From contig NZ_KI912267.1 of assembly GCF_000235425.2 (NCBI RefSeq), positions 580,337-644,336 of the forward strand: a DNA stretch of 64,000 bases, written 5' to 3'. This stretch comes from Pseudofrankia saprophytica (GTDB lineage Bacteria > Actinomycetota > Actinomycetes > Frankiales > Frankiaceae). Each line of letters begins with the position of its first letter. The stretch's first letter is position 1. The notes below the pieces were generated by a model. It saw nothing but the letters and a program-made list of their open reading frames with translations. It made no database searches and had not been told where the DNA came from. The translations under genes were made by a program, and so were the position numbers. Of the stretch, positions 42,305-52,067 are shown one piece after another.

Positions 42305-42688
42305 GTGGGCGACCGGATGGCTGCCTCCGAGGGGACGCCGAGTCAGCGTCGCCCCAGGGGTCTTGCGCGATCCGCCGGCGCGGCGGCCACCTCCTTCGCT
42401 GGAGTCGGCGGAACTGCCACGATCATGACCGTTCATGGCAGTACGGTGGCGGCGCTGCTCGTCTTCGTCACCACGCAGATCTGGGGGGCATGCGAGCTGC
42501 GGTTGCGGTGGAGGCATGCCAGGTTGCACGAGTACCTTGTCCGGAAGGCAGCCGATAACCCTGCGGACGCTGACCTCCGCACCCTGCTGGTTGACTTCGC
42601 TGGCACCCACCCGGATGGCATCGGCGAGCGGCTCCCGCTTCGACCTGAGTTCGGACGTGCGCTTTCCACTAGGAGTAGGGGCCGATGA
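42305..42688 (+). CDS. 127-residue ORF with one membrane segment
   Basis: GTG 42305 follows AAGG closely; ATG 42425 is an alternative. The part after the ATG reads like protein (STVAALLVFVTTQIWGACEL membrane segment; RWRHARLHEYLVRKAADNPA; DLRTLLVDFAGTHPDGIGER). No family is recognised. It diverges from the large HTH-nuclease-like gene with about 90 bases between starts. Confidence 0.45.
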   Translation: MGDRMAASEGTPSQRRPRGLARSAGAAATSFAGVGGTATIMTVHGSTVAALLVFVTTQIWGACELRLRWRHARLHEYLVRKAADNPADADLRTLLVDFAGTHPDGIGERLPLRPEFGRALSTRSRGR

Positions 42689-42753
42689 GGGGCCCGGCTC
42701 CCGGCGGCAGGTGACGTGAGCCCTCGATGGGACCCGGCTGACGCCAGGCACGG

Positions 42754-43053
42754 CTAGAGATCAGTCTGGCGATGCCGTGAGGCCGGCGACCCCAGCCTCG
42801 ACGGCTGCTCCAGCACCTCTGCGGCTCCCGACTTCTTGAAGTTTCGGCCCTCCTGCGCCTGGAGCCACACCATCTGGTGCGCCTGGTTCACGAACTGCCG
42901 TGGCGGGAGGACGCCCCGCCCGCACCCACAGCGACAGGTCGATACGCTGAGGCGTGCCGTCTGAGGGTCGCCAGTCGGGATACCTGTCTCACCCGACAGG
43001 TTCACCAAACGATCAAGTTCCTCCCGAAATTGATCACTGGAAAGGCGCTCCAC
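42754..43053 (-). CDS. 99-residue ORF with CxCGCG motif, possible phage-like remnant
   Basis: GTG 43053 starts 5 bases after the stop of the upstream ORF. The sequence VERLSSDQFREELDRLVNLS is helical, and CRCGCGRGVLPPRQFVNQAH is a Cys/His cluster like those of small phage or plasmid proteins. No complete family is recognised. Composition is less GC-rich than the chromosome. Confidence 0.45.
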   Translation of the reverse strand: MERLSSDQFREELDRLVNLSGETGIPTGDPQTARLSVSTCRCGCGRGVLPPRQFVNQAHQMVWLQAQEGRNFKKSGAAEVLEQPSRLGSPASRHRQTDL

Positions 43054-43058
43054 GAGGT

Positions 43059-43418
43059 CTACCGCCGACGCTGCTCGTTGGTCCTTTGGACCAACTTCGC
43101 CGGTGTCGCGATATTGCTCCGGGGGGCGACCCCCGGACCCCCGGTGTCGCGCTTCGCGCGACCTTCTTCCGGGGTGGGCGCTTCCGGAGTGGGCGTTTCC
43201 GGGGTGAGCGCACAGTCCGACGCGACGACCCGCCTGCAGCTGGTCGCCACCGCCTCGGACGACGCGGCCACCAGCACGAGAAGCCGCCGGCACGACGACT
43301 CCCCCAAGCCTCCCGGGGTCGCGAACCCGCCGTCGTTCACCTCACTGGAGATAGCAACGGCGGCTTGATCGCTGTTGATGCCCTCCGGCGGTCGTGATCC
43401 AGACGCCGGAGCAACCAC
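43059..43418 (-). CDS. 119-residue ORF with PTPEx repeat
   Basis: The N-terminal part (INSDQAAVAISSEVNDGGFA; RRLLVLVAASSEAVATSC) is followed by a TPETPTPEAPTPEE repeat encoded by three 15-bp tandem units at 43167-43211, where the unit equals five codons, supporting that this frame is translated. The stop is followed closely by the GTG of the CxCGCG ORF. Unknown function; possibly a decayed gene. Confidence 0.35.
   Translation of the reverse strand: MVAPASGSRPPEGINSDQAAVAISSEVNDGGFATPGGLGESSCRRLLVLVAASSEAVATSCRRVVASDCALTPETPTPEAPTPEEGRAKRDTGGPGVAPRSNIATPAKLVQRTNEQRRR
43167..43211. repeat. Three 15-bp tandem repeats
   Basis: TTCCGGGGTGGGCGC, TTCCGGAGTGGGCGT and TTCCGGGGTGAGCGC follow head to tail. 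On the minus strand they encode PTPEx units of the 119-residue ORF. Nearby hairpins lie at 43077-43095 (GTTGGTCC/GGACCAAC) and 43119-43136 (CCGGGGG/CCCCCGG). Confidence 0.9.
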
Positions 43419-43496
43419 GGCAGGGCCGAAACAGCAATCAGCACCCGGCGCCCGCGGCTGGCGGGGGTGGAATCGCCCGGGGCGGGACTGGTGGCT

Positions 43497-46400
43497 CTAG
43501 GGTGCGGGGACTTGGTCATCTCCTTGGGGGCCGGGCGCGGCTATGCGGGCCAGGATCTCGGTGAGAATCGCGGTGTCGATCTGGTCGAGGGCGGCGGCGA
43601 GGGCCTCGCGGACGCGGTCGCCGGCCAGGACCCGCCGCAGCGCCGCCGCCAGGTGCGCCCAGTCATCGGTTTGGGCGAGCTGGTCGAGGTGCTCGTCGAG
43701 TTCGGCGGGAATGGGCCGGTCCGTGGTCACGGCGGTGGCAACGGCGGCGATTACCGGTTCCCATTCCACGAGGTACCGGTGGAGATCCGGGCCCGGCTCT
43801 GGCTCGGTGGCCAGGGCGCGGGCCGTGGTGATCAGGTTGTGGAGGGCCTGGTCGGCGGTGGGGCGGTCGGTGGTGAGCGTGTCGACGAGGTCGGCCCAGT
43901 GGACGCCGTCGACCTGTTCGACGACCGCGGCGACCGCGGCGACCGTGTCGGGCGGGGTCATGTCCGGATAGCGGGCTAGGGCGGCGCCCAGCGTCCGCAT
44001 GGTGTTGGTCTGCGAGGTGCTGGTGATGCCGGTGAGGTGGTACAGCAGCGCGGCGGCGAGCCGGTGAGCTACCACCTCGGACCCGCTGCCGGCGGTGCGG
44101 GTCAGGTAGTTGGCGAGGTTGTGGTGGGAGGCGGCGACGACGTCCGGGTCGGGCCGGCTGTACTTGAGTCGTAGCGCGGTGTGTTCGAGGCGGACCGCCT
44201 CGTCGGGCCGGCCGCGCGCGGCGGCGAGGTCGGCGCGGGCGCCGAACGTCTGGCCGAGGATCGCGAGGTCACCGGCGTCGGTGAAGATCCGCTGACAGTC
44301 AGCCAACAGCACGTCAGCCTCGTCGTACCGACCCAGGCGCAGCAGCGGGCTGTAGTCCGCGAACCGGCAGGTCGCGGCGATCTCGTACTCACTCGCACCC
44401 CGAGCCCGCATGCTCGCCGCCATCCGCGCAGACAGATCCAGCCCCTGCTCCCAACTGCCCAGATCCAGGGCCGCGCTCGCGGCGATATGCAGAACCACCT
44501 CACGGACACCCCACGGCTGGGCCGTGTCGTCCTGGCCGGGCCGGTCGGGCAGGACGTCGAGCCGGCCCAGCAACACCTCCGCGCCGGCCAACGCCCAGGC
44601 CGCGTCCCCCAGACTCAGCCGCAGCTGCAACACCCGGCCCTCATCGCCGGCCTGGGTCCACGGGCCCAACCCACCCGCCTCCGTGTACGCCACCTTCGCT
44701 TCGGCGACCGCCAGCGCCTCCCGCAACCGGCCCCGATCCCGCAACAGATCCGCCAGATCGCCGCTGGCCGCGGCCGCGACCCGATGATCCCCAGCCGCGA
44801 CCGCCGCCGCCAACGCACCCCGCAACACCCCCTCCGCCCGCACCGGATCCACCCGCTCCAGCACCCGCCCATACAGCCCCTGGTCCTTCGGCGCACCAGT
44901 CGCCTCGGCGATCTGCGCCAGCAACGGCAACACCCGCCCCACCACCCCAGGACCACCCCCAGACCGCCGAAACGCCTGCTCCAGCAGGGCCGCCGCCAAA
45001 TTCAGCTCACCCAGCCGCAGCAGGTACGGCGCCGCCGCCACCCCCGCCCGCACCACCAACCACCCCCGCTCACCACCCCCACCCTCACCAAGACCGACAG
45101 CAACCCCCTGGCGCCAGAACGCCGCCAACTCCACATCCACCGCGCCACGCACCTCCACCGGTGTCACAGCCCGCACCGCCTCCGCCACCCCCGGATGCAC
45201 CCCAGCCCCCACCGACGAACCGTCCTCCGAGTCATCCGACAGCCCGCCCACGCCACGATCCACCGCCACCAACGCGCCGGCCTCCAACTCAGGCAGCACG
45301 CCAGCCAGCGCGGGCGCCTCACCTGGGCGGCCCAGCCGCGACCACACATCCGCCCAGTTCGCCTCGACGATCCCCAGCTCCCGGTCGTCGTCCTCCAGAC
45401 CGCACACCAGCTCCATCAGCAGCCGGGCCGAGGCGGACAGACCGGCAACCGTCACGTCCACCCAGCTCGCTAGGGCCGTAAGGAAGCCGTCCGGGCCCAG
45501 GGCGCTCTCGCCCTCGTCGAAGAAGGCGGCCAGCGGCCGGGCACCCGTGGCCGCCGCGGTCTCGGCCAATCTGACCCTGGTCGCGAGGACGTCACGGCCC
45601 GCCCTGGCTGCCGCGTCAGCCAGCTCCAGGAGCTTCGGGTGGCCCTGGACGACGCGCAGGGCGCGCTGGACCAGGTCCCGGTCGGCCCGGGCGCCGGCGG
45701 CGCGCGCCTCGCCGTGGTCGCGGGCGGCGCCGGGCTCGTGGTCGTCGGCGTGCAGCAGGGCGCGCAGGCCGGGCAGCTCCCGGGCGAGCACGGCGGCCTC
45801 GGCGAGGGAGAGCGCGTGGATCGGCTCGACCAGCACGCCGGCCGCCGCCCAGGTCCGCGCGCCGTTCCCACCGGGCCCGCCGGCCGGCGCGGGAACCGGG
45901 ACGGTCCGGCTGGTCAGGAGCAGGCGGGACTGACCGCCGGGCGGCGCGAGGGCGGCGAGCAGCCGGGGCCAGCGCGGGTCCCGCCAGGTGCCACCGTCGC
46001 CGAGCAGGCTTTCGAGGTTGTCGACGACGACGAGCACACCGGTCTGGGCGAGGGCCGCCGCGAGCCTCGGCAGGAAGGCCTCGAACCGGTCCGCGGCGAC
46101 GACCTCGTTGGCGACCGGCAGGCCGAGCTGGAGGCTGAGTGCCACCGCGAAGTCCGGCAGCCCGCGCAGATGGTCGTCCGGCTGCTGCGGCGCGCTCCAC
46201 CAGACGACCCGCTCGAACGCGTCGGCCTGCCGGTATGCCAGCTCCAGGGCGCAGGCGGTCTTGCCGGCGCCGGCCATGCCGTGCAGGAGGACGCCGACCC
46301 GGTCGCTGCCGGCGGCGAGTGCCGCGAAGGCACGGGTCAGCACCCCGCCGCGGCCGACGAAACGGGGCGGCTCCGCGGGCAGATCCTTGGTCTTCGCCGA

Positions 46401-47705
46401 GGTGGCGGCGAGCTCGACCGGGCCGGTCGGGGCGCTCAGCCTCAGGCCGGCGGCGGAGCCGAGGAGGACCGGGGTCACCAGCGAGGCAGGCGGGGCGGTC
46501 AGGGTGGGGGCCGGACCGGCGGCGTCGGCAATGGCGCGCGCGGTGGCCACGTCGACGGCGGTGCCGGCGCGCAGCAGCAGGTCGTAGAACCGGTCCGCGA
46601 GCCGGATCGCGAACTCGTCGCCCACCGGGTAGCGCATCGCGAGCACCGCGCAGCCGAGCGCAGCCATCAGCGCACGCGCGAGTCCCGCGCCTGCCAGGGT
46701 GGTCGAACCGGCGGCGGCCCTGCTCAGGTCGTCAGGCAGCGGCGTCACGGCGGTTCGCGCCTGCTCGGGCCGCCCGAGCAGTGCTGCCCGCTCCGCCCGC
46801 GCCGCCTGTTCGGCCTGTTCGAGCTGTTCGGCCTGTTCGGGCAGGCCGAGCCAGCGCAGTGTCTGGGCGGCGGTCGCGGCGGCGGACTGGCAGGCGGAGA
46901 GCACAGCGAGCTTCACCCGGTGGCGGGACGGGCGGAGCATGTCGATCAGGTCGGCGGTGCTGACCGGGTCGGGGCGGCCGTCGGCGGTCTCCAGGAAGAC
47001 CGTGTCGACGGTGCCATGGCAGGACAGGTGCAGCAGGTCCCAGCCGGCGCCCTCCTCGACCGTCTCGGTGAGCAACGCGCGGGTGGCGCCGTACTGGAGG
47101 ATCCGCAGCTCGATCTTCCGGCCCTGCCGGCCGGTCAGCTCCTGGATCGCCCCGGTCAGCGCATGTCGCTCCCGCCGCAGCGCAAGGGTGCCCGTACCGT
47201 CGGGCTGGGAGAACACCGCGAGGATCCGCAGCGTGTCCCCCACCGGGTCCTTCCGCGGCGCCCGGCCGGGCCGTCCGGCGACCGACGGGGCCGCGATCTC
47301 GTAGCAGAACGTCGCGCCGTGCCGGACGAGTGGCTGCCCGTCGACGGAGGCCAGCTCCCAGGGCCAGTCCGGCAGGAAGCTCAGCTCTTCAGGCACCTCG
47401 ACGCTGACGGTGACCGGCACCGCCGCCGCGATCTCCTCGCAGATGTCGGAGCCCAGCAGCTCCTCAGCCGCCCAGGCGCCGAGAAGGCCAGTGATCGCCT
47501 GCTCGGAACGGACGCGGTCGTCGGGGTCGGCGTTGACGTCCAGGTAGTGGAACAGCTCGGCGAACGCCCTGGTCTGCCAACGGCCGTGGTCGACCGTGAC
47601 CTGGTGCTCGGCGAGCGGCGCCCCCGAGCCCGGTTCGAGCAGCAGCCAGCGCCAGCCGTTCGGACCCGTCACGTCCACCGGCCGCAAGATCAGTCGTACC
47701 GCCAC
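43497..47705 (-). CDS. CHAT protease-STAND NTPase-TPR protein (copy 1)
   Basis: 1402 residues. CHAT caspase-like domain (about 130-430) with catalytic His230 in HLSCHGTVD and Cys272 in LSACQSA, both intact. Then a NACHT/STAND NTPase with Walker A GMAGAGKTACALEL (about 475-482) and Walker B VLVVVDNLES (about 557-566), followed by winged-helix and TPR-like helices to the end (EALAVAEAKVAYTEAGGLGP; EADVLLADCQRIFTDAGDLA). Such proteins are signal-triggered proteases of conflict or cell-death systems; that role is family knowledge. GTG 47705 has GGGGAG upstream. It lies head to head with copy 2 (47893), sharing a 187-base promoter gap. Confidence 0.88.
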   Translation of the reverse strand: MAVRLILRPVDVTGPNGWRWLLLEPGSGAPLAEHQVTVDHGRWQTRAFAELFHYLDVNADPDDRVRSEQAITGLLGAWAAEELLGSDICEEIAAAVPVTVSVEVPEELSFLPDWPWELASVDGQPLVRHGATFCYEIAAPSVAGRPGRAPRKDPVGDTLRILAVFSQPDGTGTLALRRERHALTGAIQELTGRQGRKIELRILQYGATRALLTETVEEGAGWDLLHLSCHGTVDTVFLETADGRPDPVSTADLIDMLRPSRHRVKLAVLSACQSAAATAAQTLRWLGLPEQAEQLEQAEQAARAERAALLGRPEQARTAVTPLPDDLSRAAAGSTTLAGAGLARALMAALGCAVLAMRYPVGDEFAIRLADRFYDLLLRAGTAVDVATARAIADAAGPAPTLTAPPASLVTPVLLGSAAGLRLSAPTGPVELAATSAKTKDLPAEPPRFVGRGGVLTRAFAALAAGSDRVGVLLHGMAGAGKTACALELAYRQADAFERVVWWSAPQQPDDHLRGLPDFAVALSLQLGLPVANEVVAADRFEAFLPRLAAALAQTGVLVVVDNLESLLGDGGTWRDPRWPRLLAALAPPGGQSRLLLTSRTVPVPAPAGGPGGNGARTWAAAGVLVEPIHALSLAEAAVLARELPGLRALLHADDHEPGAARDHGEARAAGARADRDLVQRALRVVQGHPKLLELADAAARAGRDVLATRVRLAETAAATGARPLAAFFDEGESALGPDGFLTALASWVDVTVAGLSASARLLMELVCGLEDDDRELGIVEANWADVWSRLGRPGEAPALAGVLPELEAGALVAVDRGVGGLSDDSEDGSSVGAGVHPGVAEAVRAVTPVEVRGAVDVELAAFWRQGVAVGLGEGGGGERGWLVVRAGVAAAPYLLRLGELNLAAALLEQAFRRSGGGPGVVGRVLPLLAQIAEATGAPKDQGLYGRVLERVDPVRAEGVLRGALAAAVAAGDHRVAAAASGDLADLLRDRGRLREALAVAEAKVAYTEAGGLGPWTQAGDEGRVLQLRLSLGDAAWALAGAEVLLGRLDVLPDRPGQDDTAQPWGVREVVLHIAASAALDLGSWEQGLDLSARMAASMRARGASEYEIAATCRFADYSPLLRLGRYDEADVLLADCQRIFTDAGDLAILGQTFGARADLAAARGRPDEAVRLEHTALRLKYSRPDPDVVAASHHNLANYLTRTAGSGSEVVAHRLAAALLYHLTGITSTSQTNTMRTLGAALARYPDMTPPDTVAAVAAVVEQVDGVHWADLVDTLTTDRPTADQALHNLITTARALATEPEPGPDLHRYLVEWEPVIAAVATAVTTDRPIPAELDEHLDQLAQTDDWAHLAAALRRVLAGDRVREALAAALDQIDTAILTEILARIAAPGPQGDDQVPAP

Positions 47706-47892
47706 GGCGACTCCCCGTAGATCCCGCGCGTGTGCTGACTCCAACGAGTAGATCCATCACATAGTGGCGCACCGGGCGCTCTCCGCTGGCATTCGACGCG
47801 ACGCGCCCGGCCTGGTGCGGACAGCGACGAAACGGGCCACTCGTTCGTTACAGTCGGCGAAAGCGAAAGATCGACGGAACGGGGTGCCGTCG
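47706..47892. promoter_or_regulatory. Divergent promoter region of the two CHAT genes
   Basis: 187 bases between the two GTG starts. It should hold promoters for both, giving coordinated expression. The frames of both genes remain open into it, so start choice is not certain: for copy 2, GTG 47884 or an upstream frame to 47764 are alternatives. No boxes were recognised. Confidence 0.5.
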
Positions 47893-50800
47893 GTGGTGAA
47901 TGACGGGCTGGTCCTGCAAGCGGTCGACGTCGACGGGCCGCTGCGCTGGCGATGGCTGCTGCTCGACGGGGCGACCGACAGGCCGGTCGCCGACCACCAG
48001 GTCGAGCTGAACCCGAAGGACTGGCGCTTCCAGGCGTTCGCGCAGCTCGACCGCTACCTGCGCGCGAACGCCGCGCCCGACCGGCGGCTGACCGCCGAGA
48101 CGGCGATCGTCGACGAGGTCGGGGCGTGGGCGGCCGAGCACGCGCTCGGCGAGCGGGTCAGCCAGATCATCTTCAACCGCGCGCCGGTGACCGTCACGGT
48201 GGCGGTCCCCGAGACGCTGCGTTTCCTGCCCGACTGGCCGTGGGAGATCACGCACGCCGCTGGCCGGTCGTTGGCGCGGCACCATGCCACGTTCGACTAC
48301 GTCCTCGGTGACGGCGGAGGCGCGGCGGCCGGCGGTGGCACTAAGAGGCCGGTCGGGGCGACGCTGCGAGTCCTCGCCGTGTTCTCCCAACCGTCCGGCA
48401 CCAGCCCACTGGCGCTGCGGCGGGAGCGGCGGGCACTCGTCGACCTGGTCCGCAGGCTCATCGGCAGCGGCGGCTACCACCTCCAGCTGCGGGTCCTGCA
48501 GTACGGCGTCACCCGCGACAGGCTGCGCGAGACGGTCGAGGAGGAGGACGGCTGGGACCTGCTGCACCTGTCCTGCCACGGCACCGTCGACACGCTGGTC
48601 CTGGAGTCGGACGACGGCCAGCCCGACGCGATCTCGACTACCGACCTGATCGACATGCTCCGCCCGTCCCGCCACCGGGTGAAGCTCGCCGTCCTGTCCG
48701 CCTGCCAGTCCGCCGCCGCCGACGCCGCCCAGGTCCTGCGCTGGCTCGGCCTGGACGACCAGGCCGACCACCTCGACCAGCGCGCCACCGCCGAAGCCGC
48801 CGACGCTGCCAAGGTCGTCCAGGTTGACGCCCAGGCCACCAACGGCGACGGCGCCACGGGCCCGGACCGGGCTGGCGCGACCGTGCCCGGCGGCGCCGCA
48901 GGGCTGGGGCGGGGCCTGGTCGAGGCCCTCGGGTGCGCGGTGCTGGCGATGCGCTACCCCGTCGGCGACGAGTTCGCCATCCGCCTTACCGACCGGCTCT
49001 ACGACCTGCTCCTCGACAAGGGCAGGACCCTGGACACGGCCACCGGCCTCGCCGTCGCCCAGGCCGCCGGCCCGGCGCCGACCGCCGCGATCCCGCCGGC
49101 CTGCCTGGTGACCCCGGTGCTGCTCGGCCCGGCCGCCGACCTGCGGCTGCGCGCGCCGGCCGGTGCCGTCGACCTCGGATCTGTGCCCACGAAGATCGCG
49201 TACCTGCCGCCCGAGCCGGAGCGGTTCGTCGGCCGCGTCGCCACCATGACCCGCGCCTCCGCCGCCCTCGCTCCCCGCGGCCGCCAGGCCGGGGTGCTCT
49301 TCCACGGCATGGCCGGCGCCGGCAAGACCGCCTGCGCACTCGAGCTCGCCCACCAGCACGCCGACCACGTCGCCGGGATCGTCTACTGGTCAGCCCCCGA
49401 CCAGCCCGACAACCACCTCCAGGGCATCCCCCTGTTCGCCACCGCCCTGGAAACCCAGCTCGGCCTGCCGATCGCCGACAAGGCCGTCACCGCCGAACGG
49501 CTCACCGCCTACCTGCCCACCCTGGCCGAGACCTGCGCCCGCACCAGCATCCTGTTCGTCCTCGACAACCTCGAGACCCTGCTCGGCGACGACGGCCGCT
49601 GGCGCGACCCCCGCTGGCCGGCACTCCTCGGCGCGCTGACCGGCCGCCGCGGCCTGTCCCGGGTCGTGCTGACCAGCCGGATCCGCCCCGCCGGCCTCGA
49701 CCCGACGATCCACGTCGAGCAGGTCCACGCGCTGCCGCTCGCCGAGGCCGCCCTGCTCGCCCGGGAGCTGCCCGGCCTGCGCGCCCTGCTGCACGCCGAC
49801 GACCACGAGCCGGGCGCGCTCCGCGCCGACCGCGGCCCCGGCCCAGGCCGGCGTGCCGAGACGCCGAGCGCCGACCGGGTCGCCGAGGACCGTGCCCTGC
49901 TGACCCGGACCCTCAACGTCGTCCAGGGCCATCCCAAACTCCTGGAGCTCGCCGACGCGGCGGCGAACGAAGGCCGCGCCGTGCTCGCGGGCCGGGTGGC
50001 CGCGGCCGAGGAGGCTGCCAGCACCGGCGGCCGCGGCCTCGCGGCCTTCTTCACCGACGGGGAAAGCGCGCTGGATCCGGGCGGCTTCCTGGCCGCACTC
50101 GCCGACTGGGTGGACCTGTCGCTGGCCGCCCTCTCACCACCGGCCCTGCTGCTGGTGGAGCTGGTGTGTGGTCTGGAAGACGACGACCGGGAGCTGGGAA
50201 TCATCGAGGCGAACTGGGCGGATGTGTGGTCGCGGCTGGGCCGCTCAGGGGAGGCGCCCGGGCTGGCTGGTGTGGTGGCCGAGTTGGAGGCCGGCGCGTT
50301 GGTGGCGGTGGATCGTGGGCTGGGCGTGTTGTCGGATGGGTCGGATGGCGGCTCGTCTGTGGGGGTCGGGGTGCATCCGGGGGTGGCGGAGGCGGTGCGG
50401 GTTCTGACGCCGCCGGAGGTGCGTCGTGCGGTGGATGTGGAGCTGGCGGCGTTCTGGCACCAGCTGGTTGCTGTCGGTCTTGGTGAGGGTGGGGGTGGTG
50501 AGCGCGGGTGGTTGGTGGTGCGGGCGGGGGTGGCGGCGGCGCCGTACCTGCTGCGGTTGGGCGAGCTGAACCTGGCGGCGAGCCTGCTGGAGGAGGCGTT
50601 TCGGCGGTCTGGGGGTGGTCCTGGGGTGGTGGGGCGGGTGTTGCCGTTGCTGGCGCAGGTGGCCGAGACGACTGGCGCGCCGAAGGACCGGGGGCTGTAT
50701 GGGCGGGTGCTGGGGCAGGTGGATCCGGTACGGGCGGAGGGGGTGTTGCGGGGTGCGTTGGCGGCGGCGGTCGCAGCTGGGGATCATCGGGTCGCCTCCG

Positions 50801-52065
50801 CGGCCAGTGGCGATCTGGTGGGTCTGTTGCGGCAGCGAGGCCGGTTGCGGGAGGCGCTGGCGGTTGCCGAAGCGCAGGTGGCGTACACAGCGGCGGGTGG
50901 GTTGGGCCCGTGGACCCAGGCCGACGACGAGGGCCAGGTGTTGCAGCTGCAGCTGAGGCTGGGGGACGCGGCCGGGGCGTTGGCTGACGCGGAGGCGTTG
51001 CTGGCCCGGCTCGACGCCCTGCCCGACCAGGCCGGCCCGGACGACACGGTCGAGCCGTGGAGTGTCCGTGAGATGGTCCTGCAGATCGCTGCGGTCGCAG
51101 CCCTGGCTCTGGGCCGTTGGGAGCAGCAGCTGGACCTGTCGGCGCGGATGGCCGCGAGCATGCGGACCCGGGGTGCGAGTGAGTATGAGGTTGCCGAGAC
51201 CTGCCGGTTCGGAGACTACGGCCCGCTGCTGCGCCTGGGCCGGTACGACGAGGCCGACGTGCTGCTGGCCGACTGCCAGCGGATCTTCACCGACGCCGGT
51301 GACCTCGCGAACCTCGGTAGGACATTCTTCGCCCGTGCCGACCTCGCCGCCGAGCGTGGCCGGCCCGACGAGGCGGTCCGCCTCGGACACATCGCGCTAC
51401 GCCTCGAATACAGCCGGCCCGACCCGGTTGACGTCGCCACCTCCCACCACAACCTCGCCAACTACCTCACCGACACCGCCGGCAGCGGGTCCGACGTCGT
51501 GGCCCACCGGCTCGCCGCCGCGCTCCTCTACCACCTCACCGGCATTGACGACCTCGACGACGGCACGATGCGGATGCTCGCCACTGACCTCGTCCGCCAC
51601 CCCGACACCACTCCACCCGACACCGTCACCACGATCGCCGCCGTCGTCGAACAGGTCGACGGCGTCCACTGGGCCGACCTCGTCGACACCCTCACCACCG
51701 ACCGCCCCACCGCCGACCAGGCCCTCCACAACCTGATCACCACGGCCCGCGCCCTGGCCACCGAGCCAGAGCCGGGCCCGGATCTCCACCGGCACCTCGC
51801 GGAATGGGAACCGGTCATCGCCGCCATCGCGGAGCTTGCCGCCGGCGGGCTGCCCACGTCGACCGAGGTCGACGGCCTGCTCGACGAGCTCGACGGAAGC
51901 GACGACTGGGCCAACCTCTCGACCACGCTGCGCCGCGTCCTCGCTGGCGAGCGAAACCCCGGCGCCCTGCTTACCGGCCTGGACGCCGTCGACACGGCTA
52001 TCGCCACGACCGTCCTCGACCGGATCGCCACGCCCGTCACCCCGGGTCACCCGGCCAGTACGTGA
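47893..52065 (+). CDS. CHAT protease-STAND NTPase-TPR protein (copy 2)
   Basis: 1390 residues, paralogous to the divergent copy along the whole length. Catalytic His229 (HLSCHGTVD) and Cys271 (LSACQSA) are intact; Walker A GMAGAGKTACALEL (about 472-479) and Walker B ILFVLDNLETLL (about 552-561) are present; the C-terminal half is TPR-like helical. Protein identity with copy 1 is high in the CHAT core and TPR part and lower in linkers. Intact catalytic residues in both suggest two working sensors, perhaps with different triggers. The start is placed by alignment with copy 1. It is directly followed by a truncated phosphoesterase fragment. Confidence 0.87.
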   Translation: MVNDGLVLQAVDVDGPLRWRWLLLDGATDRPVADHQVELNPKDWRFQAFAQLDRYLRANAAPDRRLTAETAIVDEVGAWAAEHALGERVSQIIFNRAPVTVTVAVPETLRFLPDWPWEITHAAGRSLARHHATFDYVLGDGGGAAAGGGTKRPVGATLRVLAVFSQPSGTSPLALRRERRALVDLVRRLIGSGGYHLQLRVLQYGVTRDRLRETVEEEDGWDLLHLSCHGTVDTLVLESDDGQPDAISTTDLIDMLRPSRHRVKLAVLSACQSAAADAAQVLRWLGLDDQADHLDQRATAEAADAAKVVQVDAQATNGDGATGPDRAGATVPGGAAGLGRGLVEALGCAVLAMRYPVGDEFAIRLTDRLYDLLLDKGRTLDTATGLAVAQAAGPAPTAAIPPACLVTPVLLGPAADLRLRAPAGAVDLGSVPTKIAYLPPEPERFVGRVATMTRASAALAPRGRQAGVLFHGMAGAGKTACALELAHQHADHVAGIVYWSAPDQPDNHLQGIPLFATALETQLGLPIADKAVTAERLTAYLPTLAETCARTSILFVLDNLETLLGDDGRWRDPRWPALLGALTGRRGLSRVVLTSRIRPAGLDPTIHVEQVHALPLAEAALLARELPGLRALLHADDHEPGALRADRGPGPGRRAETPSADRVAEDRALLTRTLNVVQGHPKLLELADAAANEGRAVLAGRVAAAEEAASTGGRGLAAFFTDGESALDPGGFLAALADWVDLSLAALSPPALLLVELVCGLEDDDRELGIIEANWADVWSRLGRSGEAPGLAGVVAELEAGALVAVDRGLGVLSDGSDGGSSVGVGVHPGVAEAVRVLTPPEVRRAVDVELAAFWHQLVAVGLGEGGGGERGWLVVRAGVAAAPYLLRLGELNLAASLLEEAFRRSGGGPGVVGRVLPLLAQVAETTGAPKDRGLYGRVLGQVDPVRAEGVLRGALAAAVAAGDHRVASAASGDLVGLLRQRGRLREALAVAEAQVAYTAAGGLGPWTQADDEGQVLQLQLRLGDAAGALADAEALLARLDALPDQAGPDDTVEPWSVREMVLQIAAVAALALGRWEQQLDLSARMAASMRTRGASEYEVAETCRFGDYGPLLRLGRYDEADVLLADCQRIFTDAGDLANLGRTFFARADLAAERGRPDEAVRLGHIALRLEYSRPDPVDVATSHHNLANYLTDTAGSGSDVVAHRLAAALLYHLTGIDDLDDGTMRMLATDLVRHPDTTPPDTVTTIAAVVEQVDGVHWADLVDTLTTDRPTADQALHNLITTARALATEPEPGPDLHRHLAEWEPVIAAIAELAAGGLPTSTEVDGLLDELDGSDDWANLSTTLRRVLAGERNPGALLTGLDAVDTAIATTVLDRIATPVTPGHPAST

Positions 52066-52067
52066 CC

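Noticed and set aside
43077-43136. Two hairpins considered as part of a CRISPR or repeat array
   Set aside because: They are single, unrelated inverted repeats; no regularly spaced repeats with unique spacers occur anywhere in the window.
45639-47720. + open frame of about 690 codons opposite CHAT copy 1
   Set aside because: Antisense shadow; the minus-strand frame has intact catalytic and Walker motifs.
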